Shown here piece by piece: positions 19,769 through 28,503 of a DNA stretch of 41,093 nt. Where the stretch lies: contig NZ_CALPCZ010000023.1 of the NCBI RefSeq assembly GCF_943193135.1, positions 1 to 41,093 of the forward strand. The letters are read 5' to 3'. Positions within the stretch are counted from its first letter, which is position 1. Each line of letters opens with the position of its first letter. Below the pieces are notes generated by a model, which was not told where the DNA came from, ran no database searches, and worked only from the letters and a program-made list of their open reading frames with translations. Position numbers and translations under genes: made by a program. Source of the stretch: Odoribacter lunatus. Lineage in GTDB: Bacteria; Bacteroidota; Bacteroidia; Bacteroidales; Marinifilaceae.

Positions 19769-21769
19769 ATGAAATTAGGGGTTATAATAATCGTATTGCT
19801 TTCGTGGGAATTTGTTGTAGGACAGAATAGAGCGGAGCGTTTATTTGAGAGAGGAGATTATTTGGGTGCATTAAAATTATATCAAAAGGAGTTAGAAAAT
19901 CCATCTCAAGAGGGAAATACCAACCAAATAAGAGCTCGAATGGCTAATTGTTTTTTCCATTTGAATGATGTGGTTCGGGCAGGTCAAGTTTACAAATCGT
20001 TAAATCAAGACATTTTAGGGGGAGAGGATTTGTTGTATTATGCTATAACATTACAGCGTTCTGGCGAATATAATAAGGCATTGGATATAGCAGATCTTGC
20101 AGAAGGAGTGGGATGTGATGAAATTGCTTTAGAACGTCTAAAGGCATCTTGTGAATTTGCAAAAGAAGTTGCGAAAGAAAAGCCATTGTATACTGCTAAT
20201 AAAACAAATGTGGATTTTGGTGGTTTTTCTTCAGGTGTCACTTATTATAAAGGCAAGGGTGTTATTCTTGCTGCACCGGGGACAGGGGAAGATGCAATGA
20301 AAGATACGAGAGGTTATAAATCGGTTCGTTTATATAACGCTATGTTTTCTGCAGATGGGAAGGGAGGGCGTTTAATGCCTTTTGCTGATGAGTTAGTTGA
20401 TAAGTATCATATAGGAGCAGTAACGTTTACAAAGAATTTTGACCGTATATATTATTCAAAGACGATTTTGAAAAAAGACGGTACCAGTATTTTGAAATTG
20501 ATGACGGCTGAAAATAGGAATGGAAAGTGGGAGAATAATAGAGAGTTGAGTATCAACTCGGAGGATTATTCTTGTGCACACCCTTGTCTATTTCGGGATT
20601 CATTGTTGTTTTTTGTATCAGATATGCCAGGGGGAAATGGAGGGAAAGATATTTATATGATGGAGATTGATGGAGAGGTATGTGGAGAAATTCAGAATTT
20701 AGGTGATGTTATTAATACCTCTGATGATGAATTGTTTCCTTTTATTGATGATAGTGGAAAATTATATTTTGCATCGAATGGTCATGTCGGTTTAGGTGGA
20801 TTGGATGTATTTGTATCAGAAATGTTGGATGATGGAAGTTGGTCTGAACCGAAAAATATGGGACGTCCAGTGAATTCATCTATGGATGACTTTGCTTTAG
20901 TATTTAAAGATACAAAATGTAGTGAGGGATATGTATCAACGAATAGAGGGGGTACGGGATATAATGATTTTCTTTTTTCTTTGAAGTTGTTACCTAGTCG
21001 TAAAGTGGAACAACCGAAAGAAGAGAAAGTGGTAGTGCCGGAAAAGGAAATGTTTGCAGTTGATTATCGTTATGCTATTCAAGTAGGTGCTTTTCGTAAT
21101 CCGGTACCTCGTGTATATTATGAAAATTTTCAGAATGTGAAAGTGTATTTGGGATATGATAATATATATCGTTATACGGTAGGAGAGTATCCTGATGAAG
21201 CTCTTGCTAATAGAGATTTGTCTGGAGTTAGAAAATATGTGGATGATGCTTTTGTGATGAATGTAGAACGCTATGTTGCAGAAAAAAAGATACAACATGA
21301 CATTAGTGGAGATAAGATAAGTGATGATGAACTTTTGTTAATTCGGTTGAAAAAATTTGAAATACAGAAAAAGTTGGAATTGGCACGTAAGAGTCAGAAA
21401 GAAAAGGTTAAATTGCCAAATCGCAGGTATATTGACAAACCACGGGAATCAGAAATTAGATGGATGGAAAGTGGGTATACGGTTGTATTGATGCCTACCA
21501 ATCAGGTATTGGATATGCAGGTATTTGAGGGTATTGATGATGTGGATATTTATGCAATGGCAGATGGTTCTTACATGTATTGCAGTGGAATGTATGCAGA
21601 TAAAAATAGAGCGGAAGATAGTTTGCAAAACATAAGAAGGAAAGGTTTTAAAAATGCCTATGTATTAAATACAAATGATTATTCGACATCAGGACAGACG
21701 TCGTCGGGGACAAGGCCTATTGGTAGAAGAGAGGCACAAGTGCTAAAAGATTTGTTGGAAAGAAATTAA
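19769..21769 (+). CDS. Periplasmic TPR / PD40 beta-propeller protein with C-terminal SPOR-like domains (PorE-like layout)
   Basis: The 666-aa product has an N-terminal signal (MKLGVIIIVLLSWEFVVGQ) without a lipobox Cys. Residues ~20-130 are TPR-like helices (AERLFERGDYLGALKLYQKE). Residues ~145-410 form a WD40-like PD40 propeller with repeated F(V/A)SDMPGGNGGKDIYMMEI and YFASNGHVGLGGLDVFVSE strands. Residues ~432-500 look like a SPOR domain (YAIQVGAFRNPVPRVYYENF, YRYTVGEYPDEALANRDL), and ~567-640 like a second, weaker one. In PorE-type proteins TPR and PD40 modules precede an OmpA-like peptidoglycan-binding domain. Here SPOR, which in known cases binds denuded peptidoglycan glycan strands, takes that place. 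It lies 27 bases after the PorP/SprF-like gene. Anchoring of the export or adhesin complex to the cell wall is inferred. Confidence 0.8.
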   Translation: MKLGVIIIVLLSWEFVVGQNRAERLFERGDYLGALKLYQKELENPSQEGNTNQIRARMANCFFHLNDVVRAGQVYKSLNQDILGGEDLLYYAITLQRSGEYNKALDIADLAEGVGCDEIALERLKASCEFAKEVAKEKPLYTANKTNVDFGGFSSGVTYYKGKGVILAAPGTGEDAMKDTRGYKSVRLYNAMFSADGKGGRLMPFADELVDKYHIGAVTFTKNFDRIYYSKTILKKDGTSILKLMTAENRNGKWENNRELSINSEDYSCAHPCLFRDSLLFFVSDMPGGNGGKDIYMMEIDGEVCGEIQNLGDVINTSDDELFPFIDDSGKLYFASNGHVGLGGLDVFVSEMLDDGSWSEPKNMGRPVNSSMDDFALVFKDTKCSEGYVSTNRGGTGYNDFLFSLKLLPSRKVEQPKEEKVVVPEKEMFAVDYRYAIQVGAFRNPVPRVYYENFQNVKVYLGYDNIYRYTVGEYPDEALANRDLSGVRKYVDDAFVMNVERYVAEKKIQHDISGDKISDDELLLIRLKKFEIQKKLELARKSQKEKVKLPNRRYIDKPRESEIRWMESGYTVVLMPTNQVLDMQVFEGIDDVDIYAMADGSYMYCSGMYADKNRAEDSLQNIRRKGFKNAYVLNTNDYSTSGQTSSGTRPIGRREAQVLKDLLERN

Positions 21770-21787
21770 TAAATTGTTTATTTATGG

Positions 21788-21813
21788 GGAGGTATAGATT
21801 TTTCTATACCTCC
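21788..21813 (+). terminator. Hairpin terminator closing the adhesin locus
   Basis: A perfect 11-bp stem (GGAGGTATAGA, 21788-21798, with TCTATACCTCC, 21803-21813) encloses a TTTT loop and is followed by the T-rich tail TTGTTGTT. It starts 18 bases after the stop of the TPR/PD40 gene. Confidence 0.75.
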
Positions 21814-21892
21814 TTGTTGTTATAGAGAATAGGAAGAAATATTAATATAGTCGAAAATTGAACGGATTATGGACGGTTATTATAAAAAGTTG

Positions 21893-21900
21893 TATCTTTA
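21893..21900 (+). promoter_or_regulatory. Possible -7 element upstream of the four-helix-bundle/nadK cluster
   Basis: TATCTTTA differs at one base from the Bacteroides -7 consensus TAnnTTTG and lies about 52 bases before the ATG at 21952, just after the terminator hairpin. I see no matching TTTG at the -33 position, so this is a weak call. Confidence 0.3.
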
Positions 21901-21951
21901 TAGCCGTTGTAAGTAGAAATTTGTTTATATTATAAAGTAATTATTTTTTAT

Positions 21952-22326
21952 ATGCACCGAATCCATAGTCTTAAAGAATTACATGTTTGGAAGGTTGCTC
22001 GGAATTTGGTAGAAGAGGTATATAATCAATCCGACAATATTAAAAATAGGCAGTTTTATTTATTACTTTTAAAGACTTCGGAAAGTGTTTTTTGCACTAT
22101 AACAGAAGGATGCATTTTAAATACCTTGGAGCATTTTAAAAATTCGTTAGCAATTGCTGCTGTTTCGTGTAAGGAAGTTTGTGATTTATTATATACAGCT
22201 CGCTGTTGTAAGTATTTGGATGAAAAAGGTATTGGAAAAGTAATGTTGTGTTGTAAAGAGGTGTTGGTAGAAATAAGCATCATGAAGTGTAAAATTGGAG
22301 CAAGGATTCGGGAAGGAAATAATTAA
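21952..22326 (+). CDS. Four-helix-bundle protein (23S rRNA intervening-sequence protein family)
   Basis: The 124-aa product opens with SLKELHVWKVARNLVEEVYN, close to the family's usual opening (DLxVWxxAxxLxxxIY). It continues with ITEGCILNTLEHFKNSLAIA, corresponding to the usual IAEG-x(n)-F segment, and is helical throughout. Members were first noticed within 23S rRNA intervening sequences. Many, like this one, are ordinary chromosomal genes of unknown function, and no rRNA is nearby. It is unusually rich in cysteine in its second half (CKEVCDLL, RCCKY, LCCKE). It ends 13 bases before the nadK ATG, so the two are probably co-transcribed. Confidence 0.7.
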   Translation: MHRIHSLKELHVWKVARNLVEEVYNQSDNIKNRQFYLLLLKTSESVFCTITEGCILNTLEHFKNSLAIAAVSCKEVCDLLYTARCCKYLDEKGIGKVMLCCKEVLVEISIMKCKIGARIREGNN

Positions 22327-22339
22327 AAGAGGAGGGAAT

Positions 22340-23251
22340 ATGAGACGTGTGGCTGTATATGGTAAGAATGTAAATAAAGAGTTTTATTCTTATTTAAAGA
22401 CTTTATTAAATGAATTGGTGAAAAAGGGCGTGTGGCTGATGGGAGAGGAAGGGTTTGTTGATTTGTTAGAAAGGGAGTTTGATTGTCGGGATTTTTTTCA
22501 AGATACATTTTCCAAAAAATCTTTGAAATTTAAGGAAGTTGATTTATTGCTAAGTATTGGAGGGGATGGTACATTTTTGGATACATTATTGTATGTGGGA
22601 AATAGTGAAATACCTGTTTTAGGAATTAACAGTGGGCATTTAGGCTTTTTGGCAAATGTATCAGTTTCTGAGATTAATTTGGCAGTTGATTATATTTGTT
22701 CAGGTCATTATGAGATAGAACAAAGAAGTTTAGTAAGGTTACAAGTAGAGGGAAGTGGCTTCTTGGGATTTGATTATGGCTTAAACGAAGTAAGTATACA
22801 AAAAACAGAGCATTCATCTTTGTTAAGGATTCATGCTTATGTGGATGATATTTATTTAACAACCTATTGGGCAGATGGTTTAATTATAGCTACTCCTACG
22901 GGCTCAACAGCTTATTCTTTAAGTGGGGGAGGTCCTATAATCAGTCCTGAATGTCGAGCTATAGTATTGACTCCTGTTTGTCCTCATAATTTGAGTATGA
23001 GAAGTCTGGTTATTCCTGATACGGCGGTACTGCGCTTGGAAGTTGAGGGCAGGAGTGGAGAGTTCCTTTTAAGTTTAGATTCAAGAACTGAAAGAGTGAA
23101 AGATAATTGTAGCATAAGAGTGATTGCAGGGGATTTTAGAATGAATATTATAAAATTTCCTGGGCATAACTATTATGAAACTTTACGGAATAAGTTAGGA
23201 TGGGGTGAGGATAAAAGGAATGAAAAGGACCGTAAGTTATGTTTATCTTAA
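22340..23251 (+). CDS. nadK: NAD kinase
   Basis: It phosphorylates NAD to NADP in the cytoplasm. From the ATG at 22340 it is 303 aa, the family's usual length. An upstream in-frame TTG at 22295 would add 15 residues that lie within the preceding gene. The ATG is preceded by GGAGG at 22331-22335, a clear Shine-Dalgarno site and unusual for this phylum. Visible motifs are IGGDGTFL (GGDG at residues 74-77), NSGHLGFLA, NE at 149-150 in GLNEVSIQK, and WADGLIIATPTGSTAYSLSG. The gene overlaps the next by 13 bases. Confidence 0.95.
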   Translation: MRRVAVYGKNVNKEFYSYLKTLLNELVKKGVWLMGEEGFVDLLEREFDCRDFFQDTFSKKSLKFKEVDLLLSIGGDGTFLDTLLYVGNSEIPVLGINSGHLGFLANVSVSEINLAVDYICSGHYEIEQRSLVRLQVEGSGFLGFDYGLNEVSIQKTEHSSLLRIHAYVDDIYLTTYWADGLIIATPTGSTAYSLSGGGPIISPECRAIVLTPVCPHNLSMRSLVIPDTAVLRLEVEGRSGEFLLSLDSRTERVKDNCSIRVIAGDFRMNIIKFPGHNYYETLRNKLGWGEDKRNEKDRKLCLS

Positions 23252-23970
23252 AATATTGCAATTCGGGGTGGTTTCGTGGAATACACAGTCTTGTGTATTA
23301 TAGATTATTTACATCTATTATTCGTTTTTTCATAATTCACTTTTTATTATTCCTATTATTGTTCTTACCTTTGAGTAGTTTTTGTCAACCAGGGGCAGAA
23401 ATCGGTATAATTGGAGGTGGTGGATATTATATGGGAGAATATAATCCGTCAACTCATTTTAAAGGAATGAATGGATATATTGGTGGTTTATACCGATATA
23501 ATTTGAATGATCGTTTTGCAATTCGGTTGCAATATGGTTCTTCGAAAATTAGGGTAAAATCGGGGAATGAGCCGGGAGAAGAAGTCTTTCCGATGGAATT
23601 GAAAACATCTGTTACTGATATTTGTGGATTAGTAGAGTTTAATTTTCGAAGCTTTTTGGTTCCTAAGACAGACAAATCTTCTTTATGGTCACCTTATATT
23701 TATGTGGGAGCAGGACTTCTTAGTGCTAATGATGAAGGAGGAATATCAATTCCTTTTGGGGTAGGAGTAAAATTTAATTTATATGGAAATTTGTCTTGTG
23801 GAATAGAATGGGGATGCAGAAAATTGTTTACGGATAAAATAGATGGTATAGAAGATCCCTGGGAAACTGGTGAGACGAATTTTATTTATAATAAAGATAG
23901 TTTTTTTGTATCAGGATTGACATTGACATATAGGTTCCCGCTTAATATAGAATGTCGGGGATATAAATAA
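23239..23970 (+). CDS. porG: PorG-like outer-membrane beta-barrel protein (DUF6089 family)
   Basis: The 243-aa product has a long N-region and then a strong hydrophobic segment (FFIIHFLLFLLLFLPLSSFC) acting as signal peptide. The mature part opens with AEIGIIGGGGYYMGEYNPS and then YRYNLNDRFAIRLQYG, typical of DUF6089 barrels. In Porphyromonas gingivalis PorG belongs to this family, associates with the PorK-PorN ring of the T9SS, and is encoded beside uppS, bamA and two ompH genes. The same order occurs here, so I assign PorG from family plus synteny. The ATG at 23239 overlaps nadK by 13 bases. A shorter start at GTG 23293 is possible. Confidence 0.7.
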   Translation: MFILKYCNSGWFRGIHSLVYYRLFTSIIRFFIIHFLLFLLLFLPLSSFCQPGAEIGIIGGGGYYMGEYNPSTHFKGMNGYIGGLYRYNLNDRFAIRLQYGSSKIRVKSGNEPGEEVFPMELKTSVTDICGLVEFNFRSFLVPKTDKSSLWSPYIYVGAGLLSANDEGGISIPFGVGVKFNLYGNLSCGIEWGCRKLFTDKIDGIEDPWETGETNFIYNKDSFFVSGLTLTYRFPLNIECRGYK

Positions 23971-23979
23971 TATATAGCT

Positions 23980-24741
23980 ATGGGGGCACAGGAAGAATTA
24001 AAAAAAATGTCAGGGCGATTACCTCGACATATTGCCGTAATTATGGATGGGAATGGACGTTGGGCTCAAAAGAGAGGATTGGAAAGAGTAGTTGGGCATA
24101 AAAAAGGAGTTGATGCAGTGAAACGAATAGTGGAAGCGGGTGGAGAATTGGGGTTGGAGTATTTGACATTGTATACTTTTTCAATAGAGAATTGGACTCG
24201 TCCTAAAGAAGAGATTAATGCATTAATGGAGCTGATGGTAAATGCAATTGTTCGGGAAACGGCAGCATTGATGGATCAGCAAGTTAAAGTTTTAGTAATT
24301 GGAAATATAGTTGATTTGCCCGAAAATGTTAAGTGTAAGCTAAAAGAGTTGGTTACAAAAACAGCTAATAATAAAGGTTTGAAACTTGTGTTGGCTTTAA
24401 GTTATGGAGCTCGTTGGGAAATCATAGAGGCGGCGAAAAGAATTGCTCAAAAATATAAAGAGGGTATCATTAAAGAAATCGAGAACGTAAATGAGGGGGT
24501 GTTTGCAGAACATTTAACAACTGCGGGAATTCCTGATCCGGATTTATTGATTAGAACTAGCGGAGAATGTCGGTTGAGTAATTTCTTGTTGTGGCAATGC
24601 GCTTATACGGAATTTTATTTTATTGATAAATTTTGGCCTGATTTTGAAAAAGATGATTTATATTTGGCAATTCATAGTTTTTTGAAACGCGAACGACGTT
24701 TTGGGAAAACGGGGGAACAAGTAGGGAAAGATAAAAAATAA
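23980..24741 (+). CDS. uppS: Isoprenyl transferase (undecaprenyl diphosphate synthase)
   Basis: It condenses isopentenyl diphosphate units to make the C55 lipid carrier used for peptidoglycan and O-antigen synthesis. The 253-aa length is normal. Motifs are HIAVIMDGNGRWAQKRG (catalytic Asp at residue 23), LTLYTFSIENWTRP, and the C-terminal RTSGECRLSNFLLWQCAY followed by EFYF. It begins 9 bases after the porG-like stop and sits in the conserved porG-uppS-bamA-ompH order. Confidence 0.96.
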   Translation: MGAQEELKKMSGRLPRHIAVIMDGNGRWAQKRGLERVVGHKKGVDAVKRIVEAGGELGLEYLTLYTFSIENWTRPKEEINALMELMVNAIVRETAALMDQQVKVLVIGNIVDLPENVKCKLKELVTKTANNKGLKLVLALSYGARWEIIEAAKRIAQKYKEGIIKEIENVNEGVFAEHLTTAGIPDPDLLIRTSGECRLSNFLLWQCAYTEFYFIDKFWPDFEKDDLYLAIHSFLKRERRFGKTGEQVGKDKK

Positions 24742-24770
24742 GATTCTTTTCAATATTCAATTTGTGAACA

Positions 24771-27314
24771 ATGGTAAGAAGAGTAATTCTTTTTTTGATA
24801 TGTACGTTTTTTTATTTTTATGGACTGGCTCAGGACACGTTAGTTCAGCCAGAAATATATTATTCTTCACCTAAAACTTATAGAATTGCAGGGATAGAGG
24901 TCGTTGGTGTTGCAGATCATTATGATTCGGAAACGTTGATTCAATTGTCAGGGATGTCCATTGGAAGTGAGATAAAAATTCCGGGAGATATTCCTACTCG
25001 TGCAATTAAAAGATTATATTCCAATGGTTTATTTTCTGATGTAAATATTTCTGTTGATCGCATCGTTGGTAATGATATTTATCTGATTTTGTATTTACAG
25101 GAACGTCAAAAATTATCTCAAATTAATTATATTGGATTGAAAAAATCTGAAGAAAAGAAAATTAGAGAAAAGATTAATCCCTTACCCGGTACCCAGGTAA
25201 CAGATAATATGATTGCTAATTTGAAGCATATCATGGAGAAACATTTTAAAGAGAAAGGGTATTATAATATTACGATTAAGGTATTACAGAAGGATGATCC
25301 GGAAAAGGATAATTTTGTCCAATTGGACGTTATGGTAGAACGAAATAGTAAAATAAAAATTAAGGATATTATTATTACAGGAAATAAGGAAGTGAAGTCT
25401 GCTAAATTAGAGCGGGCAATGAAGAAAACCAAAGATAAGTCGTTGCGTAATTTCTTTAAATCTTCCAAATATATTGAGAGTAGTTACGAAGATGATAAAT
25501 ATAATTTGTTAGATAAATATAATGAAAAGGGATTTCGTGATGCGATGATTATTGCAGATAGCGTAGTTCAGGTTTCTCCTAATCGTGTGAAGATTTATAT
25601 TGATGTAGAAGAAGGGAATAAGTATTATTTTAATAATATAACGTGGGTAGGAAATACGATTTATGATTCGGATTATTTATCTCGGGTATTGAATATTAAT
25701 AAAGGGGATGTATATAATAAAAAATATTTTGAGGAACGCCTTCGTACAGATGAGAATACTGCAGTAGACAAGTTATATGTAAATAATGGCTATTTGTTTT
25801 TTCGAGCTGTGCCGGTCGAGACAGTTGTGGGGGCAGATTCTATTAATGTGGAAATTCGTATAATGGAAGGGCCGCAGGCAACAATTAATCGTGTTGTTAT
25901 TCGTGGTAATAATCGTACGCATGAGCATGTTGCTCGTCGGGAGTTATATGTTTATCCGGGAGAATTGTTTAGTCGGGAGGATATTGTACGAAGCATTCGG
26001 GAATTAGCAAATTTAGGACATTTCGATCCGGAACATATTTTGCCGGAACCTAAACCAGATGCAGAAAATGGTACGGTAGATATTTATTTTGATGTAGAGG
26101 AGAAAGCTAACGACAAGATTGAATTGTCCGGAGGATGGGGAGCAGGAATGATTATTGGGTCAGTCGGTTTAACTTTTACGAATTTTTCCATTCGAAATAT
26201 TTTTAATTGGGAATCTTATAGGCCCTTACCTCAAGGGGATGGACAAACATTAAGTTTGAAAGCACAAACAAACGGGAAATATTATACTTCTTTTAGTGTC
26301 TCCTTTCGCGAACCTTGGCTAGGGGGTAAAAAACCTAATTCTTTGAGTATTTCTGCATACTATTCCAGACAGACTGGTTACTCTTCTAACTATTATAATC
26401 ATTCTTATTACGTGAATAATAGTCGTGACATGTATAATACCAATCAGTTGATGACAACTTTTGGGGTTAGTGTCGGATTAGGACGTAGAATAAAATGGCC
26501 GGATGATTACTTTACAATGTATAATGAAATTTCTTATCAACGTTATCAATTAAAGAATTGGCCGTATTATATTATGAGTAACGGTAATTCCAATAACCTA
26601 TCGTTTTCTACACAGTTGAAAAGGAGCTCTATAGATAATCCTCTTTATACTCGTAAAGGAAGTGACTTTACGATGTCACTTGCCTTTACTCTTCCTTATT
26701 CTTGGTTTGATGGTAGGGATTATGGAAAATCAAATATGAAAGATAAAGTAAAATATAGGTGGATAGAGTATCACAAATGGAAGTTTGTGGGAAAAATGTT
26801 TATGCCTTTAGATCGTCGGGAAAAATTAGTATTGTATGGAGGTGTGCAATATGGTTATCTGGGATATTATAATAAACATAAACGTTCTCCGTTTGAAGGT
26901 TTTGAAATGGGGGGAGATGGAATGTCGGGCTATAGTCTGTACGGACGTGAATATATTGGTTTGAGAGGATATCAAAATGGATCTTTGACAAATGCAGGTT
27001 CAAGTTTTATTGCACCTGATGCTGCAGATGCCAGTGTATATACAAAATGGACAATGGAGGTGCGCTATCCTATATCTTTAGCGCAATCGGCAACAATTTA
27101 TGCTTTGGCATTTTTAGAAGCAGGTAATTCTTGGTACGAATTAAGCGAATTTGAACCCTTTAATCTTTATAGATCTGCAGGCGTGGGGTTGCGTGTCTTT
27201 TTGCCTATGTTTGGATTATTGGGAATAGATTGGGGGTATGGATTTGATGACATACCTAATAGACCGGGCGCTTCCGGTTCTCAGTTCCATTTTGTGTTAG
27301 GTCAGGAGTTTTAG
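24771..27314 (+). CDS. bamA: Outer-membrane protein assembly factor BamA
   Basis: BamA folds and inserts beta-barrel proteins into the outer membrane. The 847-aa product has a signal peptide (VILFLICTFFYFYGLAQ) and about five POTRA domains: ~37-110, 111-192, 193-283, 284-368 (GNTIYDSDYLSRVLNI) and 369-443 (GNNRTHEHVARRELYVYPG). The barrel spans ~450-847. The conserved loop-6 motif appears as LRGYQ near residue 731, and the protein ends in Phe (VLGQEF), as barrel substrates usually do. The two downstream Skp-type chaperones, 14 bases away at the nearest, support the role. It would also serve the PorP- and PorG-type barrels of this window. Confidence 0.95.
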   Translation: MVRRVILFLICTFFYFYGLAQDTLVQPEIYYSSPKTYRIAGIEVVGVADHYDSETLIQLSGMSIGSEIKIPGDIPTRAIKRLYSNGLFSDVNISVDRIVGNDIYLILYLQERQKLSQINYIGLKKSEEKKIREKINPLPGTQVTDNMIANLKHIMEKHFKEKGYYNITIKVLQKDDPEKDNFVQLDVMVERNSKIKIKDIIITGNKEVKSAKLERAMKKTKDKSLRNFFKSSKYIESSYEDDKYNLLDKYNEKGFRDAMIIADSVVQVSPNRVKIYIDVEEGNKYYFNNITWVGNTIYDSDYLSRVLNINKGDVYNKKYFEERLRTDENTAVDKLYVNNGYLFFRAVPVETVVGADSINVEIRIMEGPQATINRVVIRGNNRTHEHVARRELYVYPGELFSREDIVRSIRELANLGHFDPEHILPEPKPDAENGTVDIYFDVEEKANDKIELSGGWGAGMIIGSVGLTFTNFSIRNIFNWESYRPLPQGDGQTLSLKAQTNGKYYTSFSVSFREPWLGGKKPNSLSISAYYSRQTGYSSNYYNHSYYVNNSRDMYNTNQLMTTFGVSVGLGRRIKWPDDYFTMYNEISYQRYQLKNWPYYIMSNGNSNNLSFSTQLKRSSIDNPLYTRKGSDFTMSLAFTLPYSWFDGRDYGKSNMKDKVKYRWIEYHKWKFVGKMFMPLDRREKLVLYGGVQYGYLGYYNKHKRSPFEGFEMGGDGMSGYSLYGREYIGLRGYQNGSLTNAGSSFIAPDAADASVYTKWTMEVRYPISLAQSATIYALAFLEAGNSWYELSEFEPFNLYRSAGVGLRVFLPMFGLLGIDWGYGFDDIPNRPGASGSQFHFVLGQEF

Positions 27315-27328
27315 TTGTGTTTGAAGTG

Positions 27329-27859
27329 ATGAAAAGAGCAATATTTTTTTTAATTTTGTATTGTAATATTGGATTTGCATGGGCTCAGACTCGTTACGCA
27401 TTTGTAAATCTTGATTATATATTGGTTAATATACCAGATTACACAAAAGCGCAATTAGAACTGGATGAATACTCAAAAAAATTACAGGTGGAGATAGATG
27501 CCGTATATCGGGATATTGATGAGATGCGGAGTAAATACCAGACAGACAAAGTATTTCTGACAGCTTCAATGCAAGAACAGCGGGAAAAAGCCATTGCAGA
27601 AAAAGAAAATAAAGCTCGGATATTGCAGCAGGAATATTTTGGTCCTCGGGGGGAATTATTTATAAAACGGGAAGAGTTGGTAAAGCCTATTCAGGATGAA
27701 ATATTGGAAGCAATAAAAGATTTGGCTAAAGAGGGAAATTATGGCGTAATATTAGATGTTTCTGCTGATCATTCAGTGCTTTTTTATGATCCGAAATTGG
27801 ATAAAAGTAAGACCATTTTAAGAAAATTAGGTTATTCTACGACAAAGAGTGAGGAATAA
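27329..27859 (+). CDS. ompH: OmpH/Skp-family periplasmic chaperone, first copy
   Basis: Skp-type chaperones hold unfolded outer-membrane proteins in the periplasm on the way to BamA. I prefer the ATG at 27329 (176 aa) over an in-frame GTG at 27317, because the signal peptide then begins directly (MKRAIFFLILYCNIGFAWAQ). The mature part starts TRYAFVNLDYILVNIPDY, followed by long charged helices (~45-125) that form the coiled-coil tentacles. It ends with the small beta segment YGVILDVSADHSVLFYDP. Confidence 0.88.
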   Translation: MKRAIFFLILYCNIGFAWAQTRYAFVNLDYILVNIPDYTKAQLELDEYSKKLQVEIDAVYRDIDEMRSKYQTDKVFLTASMQEQREKAIAEKENKARILQQEYFGPRGELFIKREELVKPIQDEILEAIKDLAKEGNYGVILDVSADHSVLFYDPKLDKSKTILRKLGYSTTKSEE

Positions 27860-27894
27860 ATTATTAATATTAGAATAAATAAAAATTGAAAACG

Positions 27895-28413
27895 ATGAAG
27901 AATATGATGAAATGTTTGACTGTTGTTGTCTTGGGATTAATGACAATGAGTTTGTCCGCACAACAGCCTGTAAAATTGGGACATATTGAAAGTGATAAAT
28001 TGATTTCTGCCATGCCGGAAATGGCTGAAGCTAGAAAGAAATTGGAAGCAAAGCAAAATGAAATACAAACAGAAAGCCAGAATTTGAGAGAACAATACCA
28101 GAATAAGGCTGCTGACTATGCTAAAAATGTAAATACTTTCTCTGATGTAATTCGGGTTTCTAAAGAGCAGGAAATTCAGGATTTGGGACAGCGTATTCAA
28201 CGTTTTGAGGAAACGGCAATGAACGATTTGAATAAAACGAGGGATGATTTATTGCATCCGATTTATGAAAAAGCAACAAATGCGATAAAAGAAGTAGGAA
28301 AAGAGAATGGATTTACTTATATCTTTGATTTGAACTCTGGAGGAATTGTATATGTTTCAGATAATTCTGAGGATGTATTGCCTTTAGTAAAAAAGAAATT
28401 AGGTCTTCAATAA
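27895..28413 (+). CDS. ompH: OmpH/Skp-family periplasmic chaperone, second copy
   Basis: This 172-aa paralogue of the preceding gene starts at ATG 27895; a TTG at 27886 is less likely. The signal peptide (MKNMMKCLTVVVLGLMTMSLSA) is followed by VKLGHIESDKLISAMPEM, a long Glu/Lys/Gln-rich coiled-coil stretch, and the terminal FTYIFDLNSGGIVYVSD strand. Two adjacent ompH genes after bamA are common in Bacteroidales. The copies are clearly diverged, suggesting different clients or assembly into different trimers, which the sequence cannot resolve. Confidence 0.88.
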   Translation: MKNMMKCLTVVVLGLMTMSLSAQQPVKLGHIESDKLISAMPEMAEARKKLEAKQNEIQTESQNLREQYQNKAADYAKNVNTFSDVIRVSKEQEIQDLGQRIQRFEETAMNDLNKTRDDLLHPIYEKATNAIKEVGKENGFTYIFDLNSGGIVYVSDNSEDVLPLVKKKLGLQ

Positions 28414-28434
28414 AGTAATGTCTGTAAAATAAGG

Positions 28435-28466
28435 AATGAGCCGCCTCCTTGGCGGCTTATTTTTTT
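28435..28466 (+). terminator. Rho-independent terminator after the bamA-ompH operon
   Basis: An 11-bp stem (AATGAGCCGCC, 28435-28445, with GGCGGCTTATT, 28451-28461, one G-T pair) surrounds a 5-base loop (TCCTT) and runs into a T tract to 28466. Confidence 0.9.
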
Positions 28467-28503
28467 CAGACTTGCAAATAAATAATTGATAGGGAATAAT
28501 ATT

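Noticed and set aside
21952-22326. rRNA intervening sequence suggested by the four-helix-bundle family name
   Set aside because: No 23S rRNA sequence flanks the gene; it sits in a protein-coding operon.
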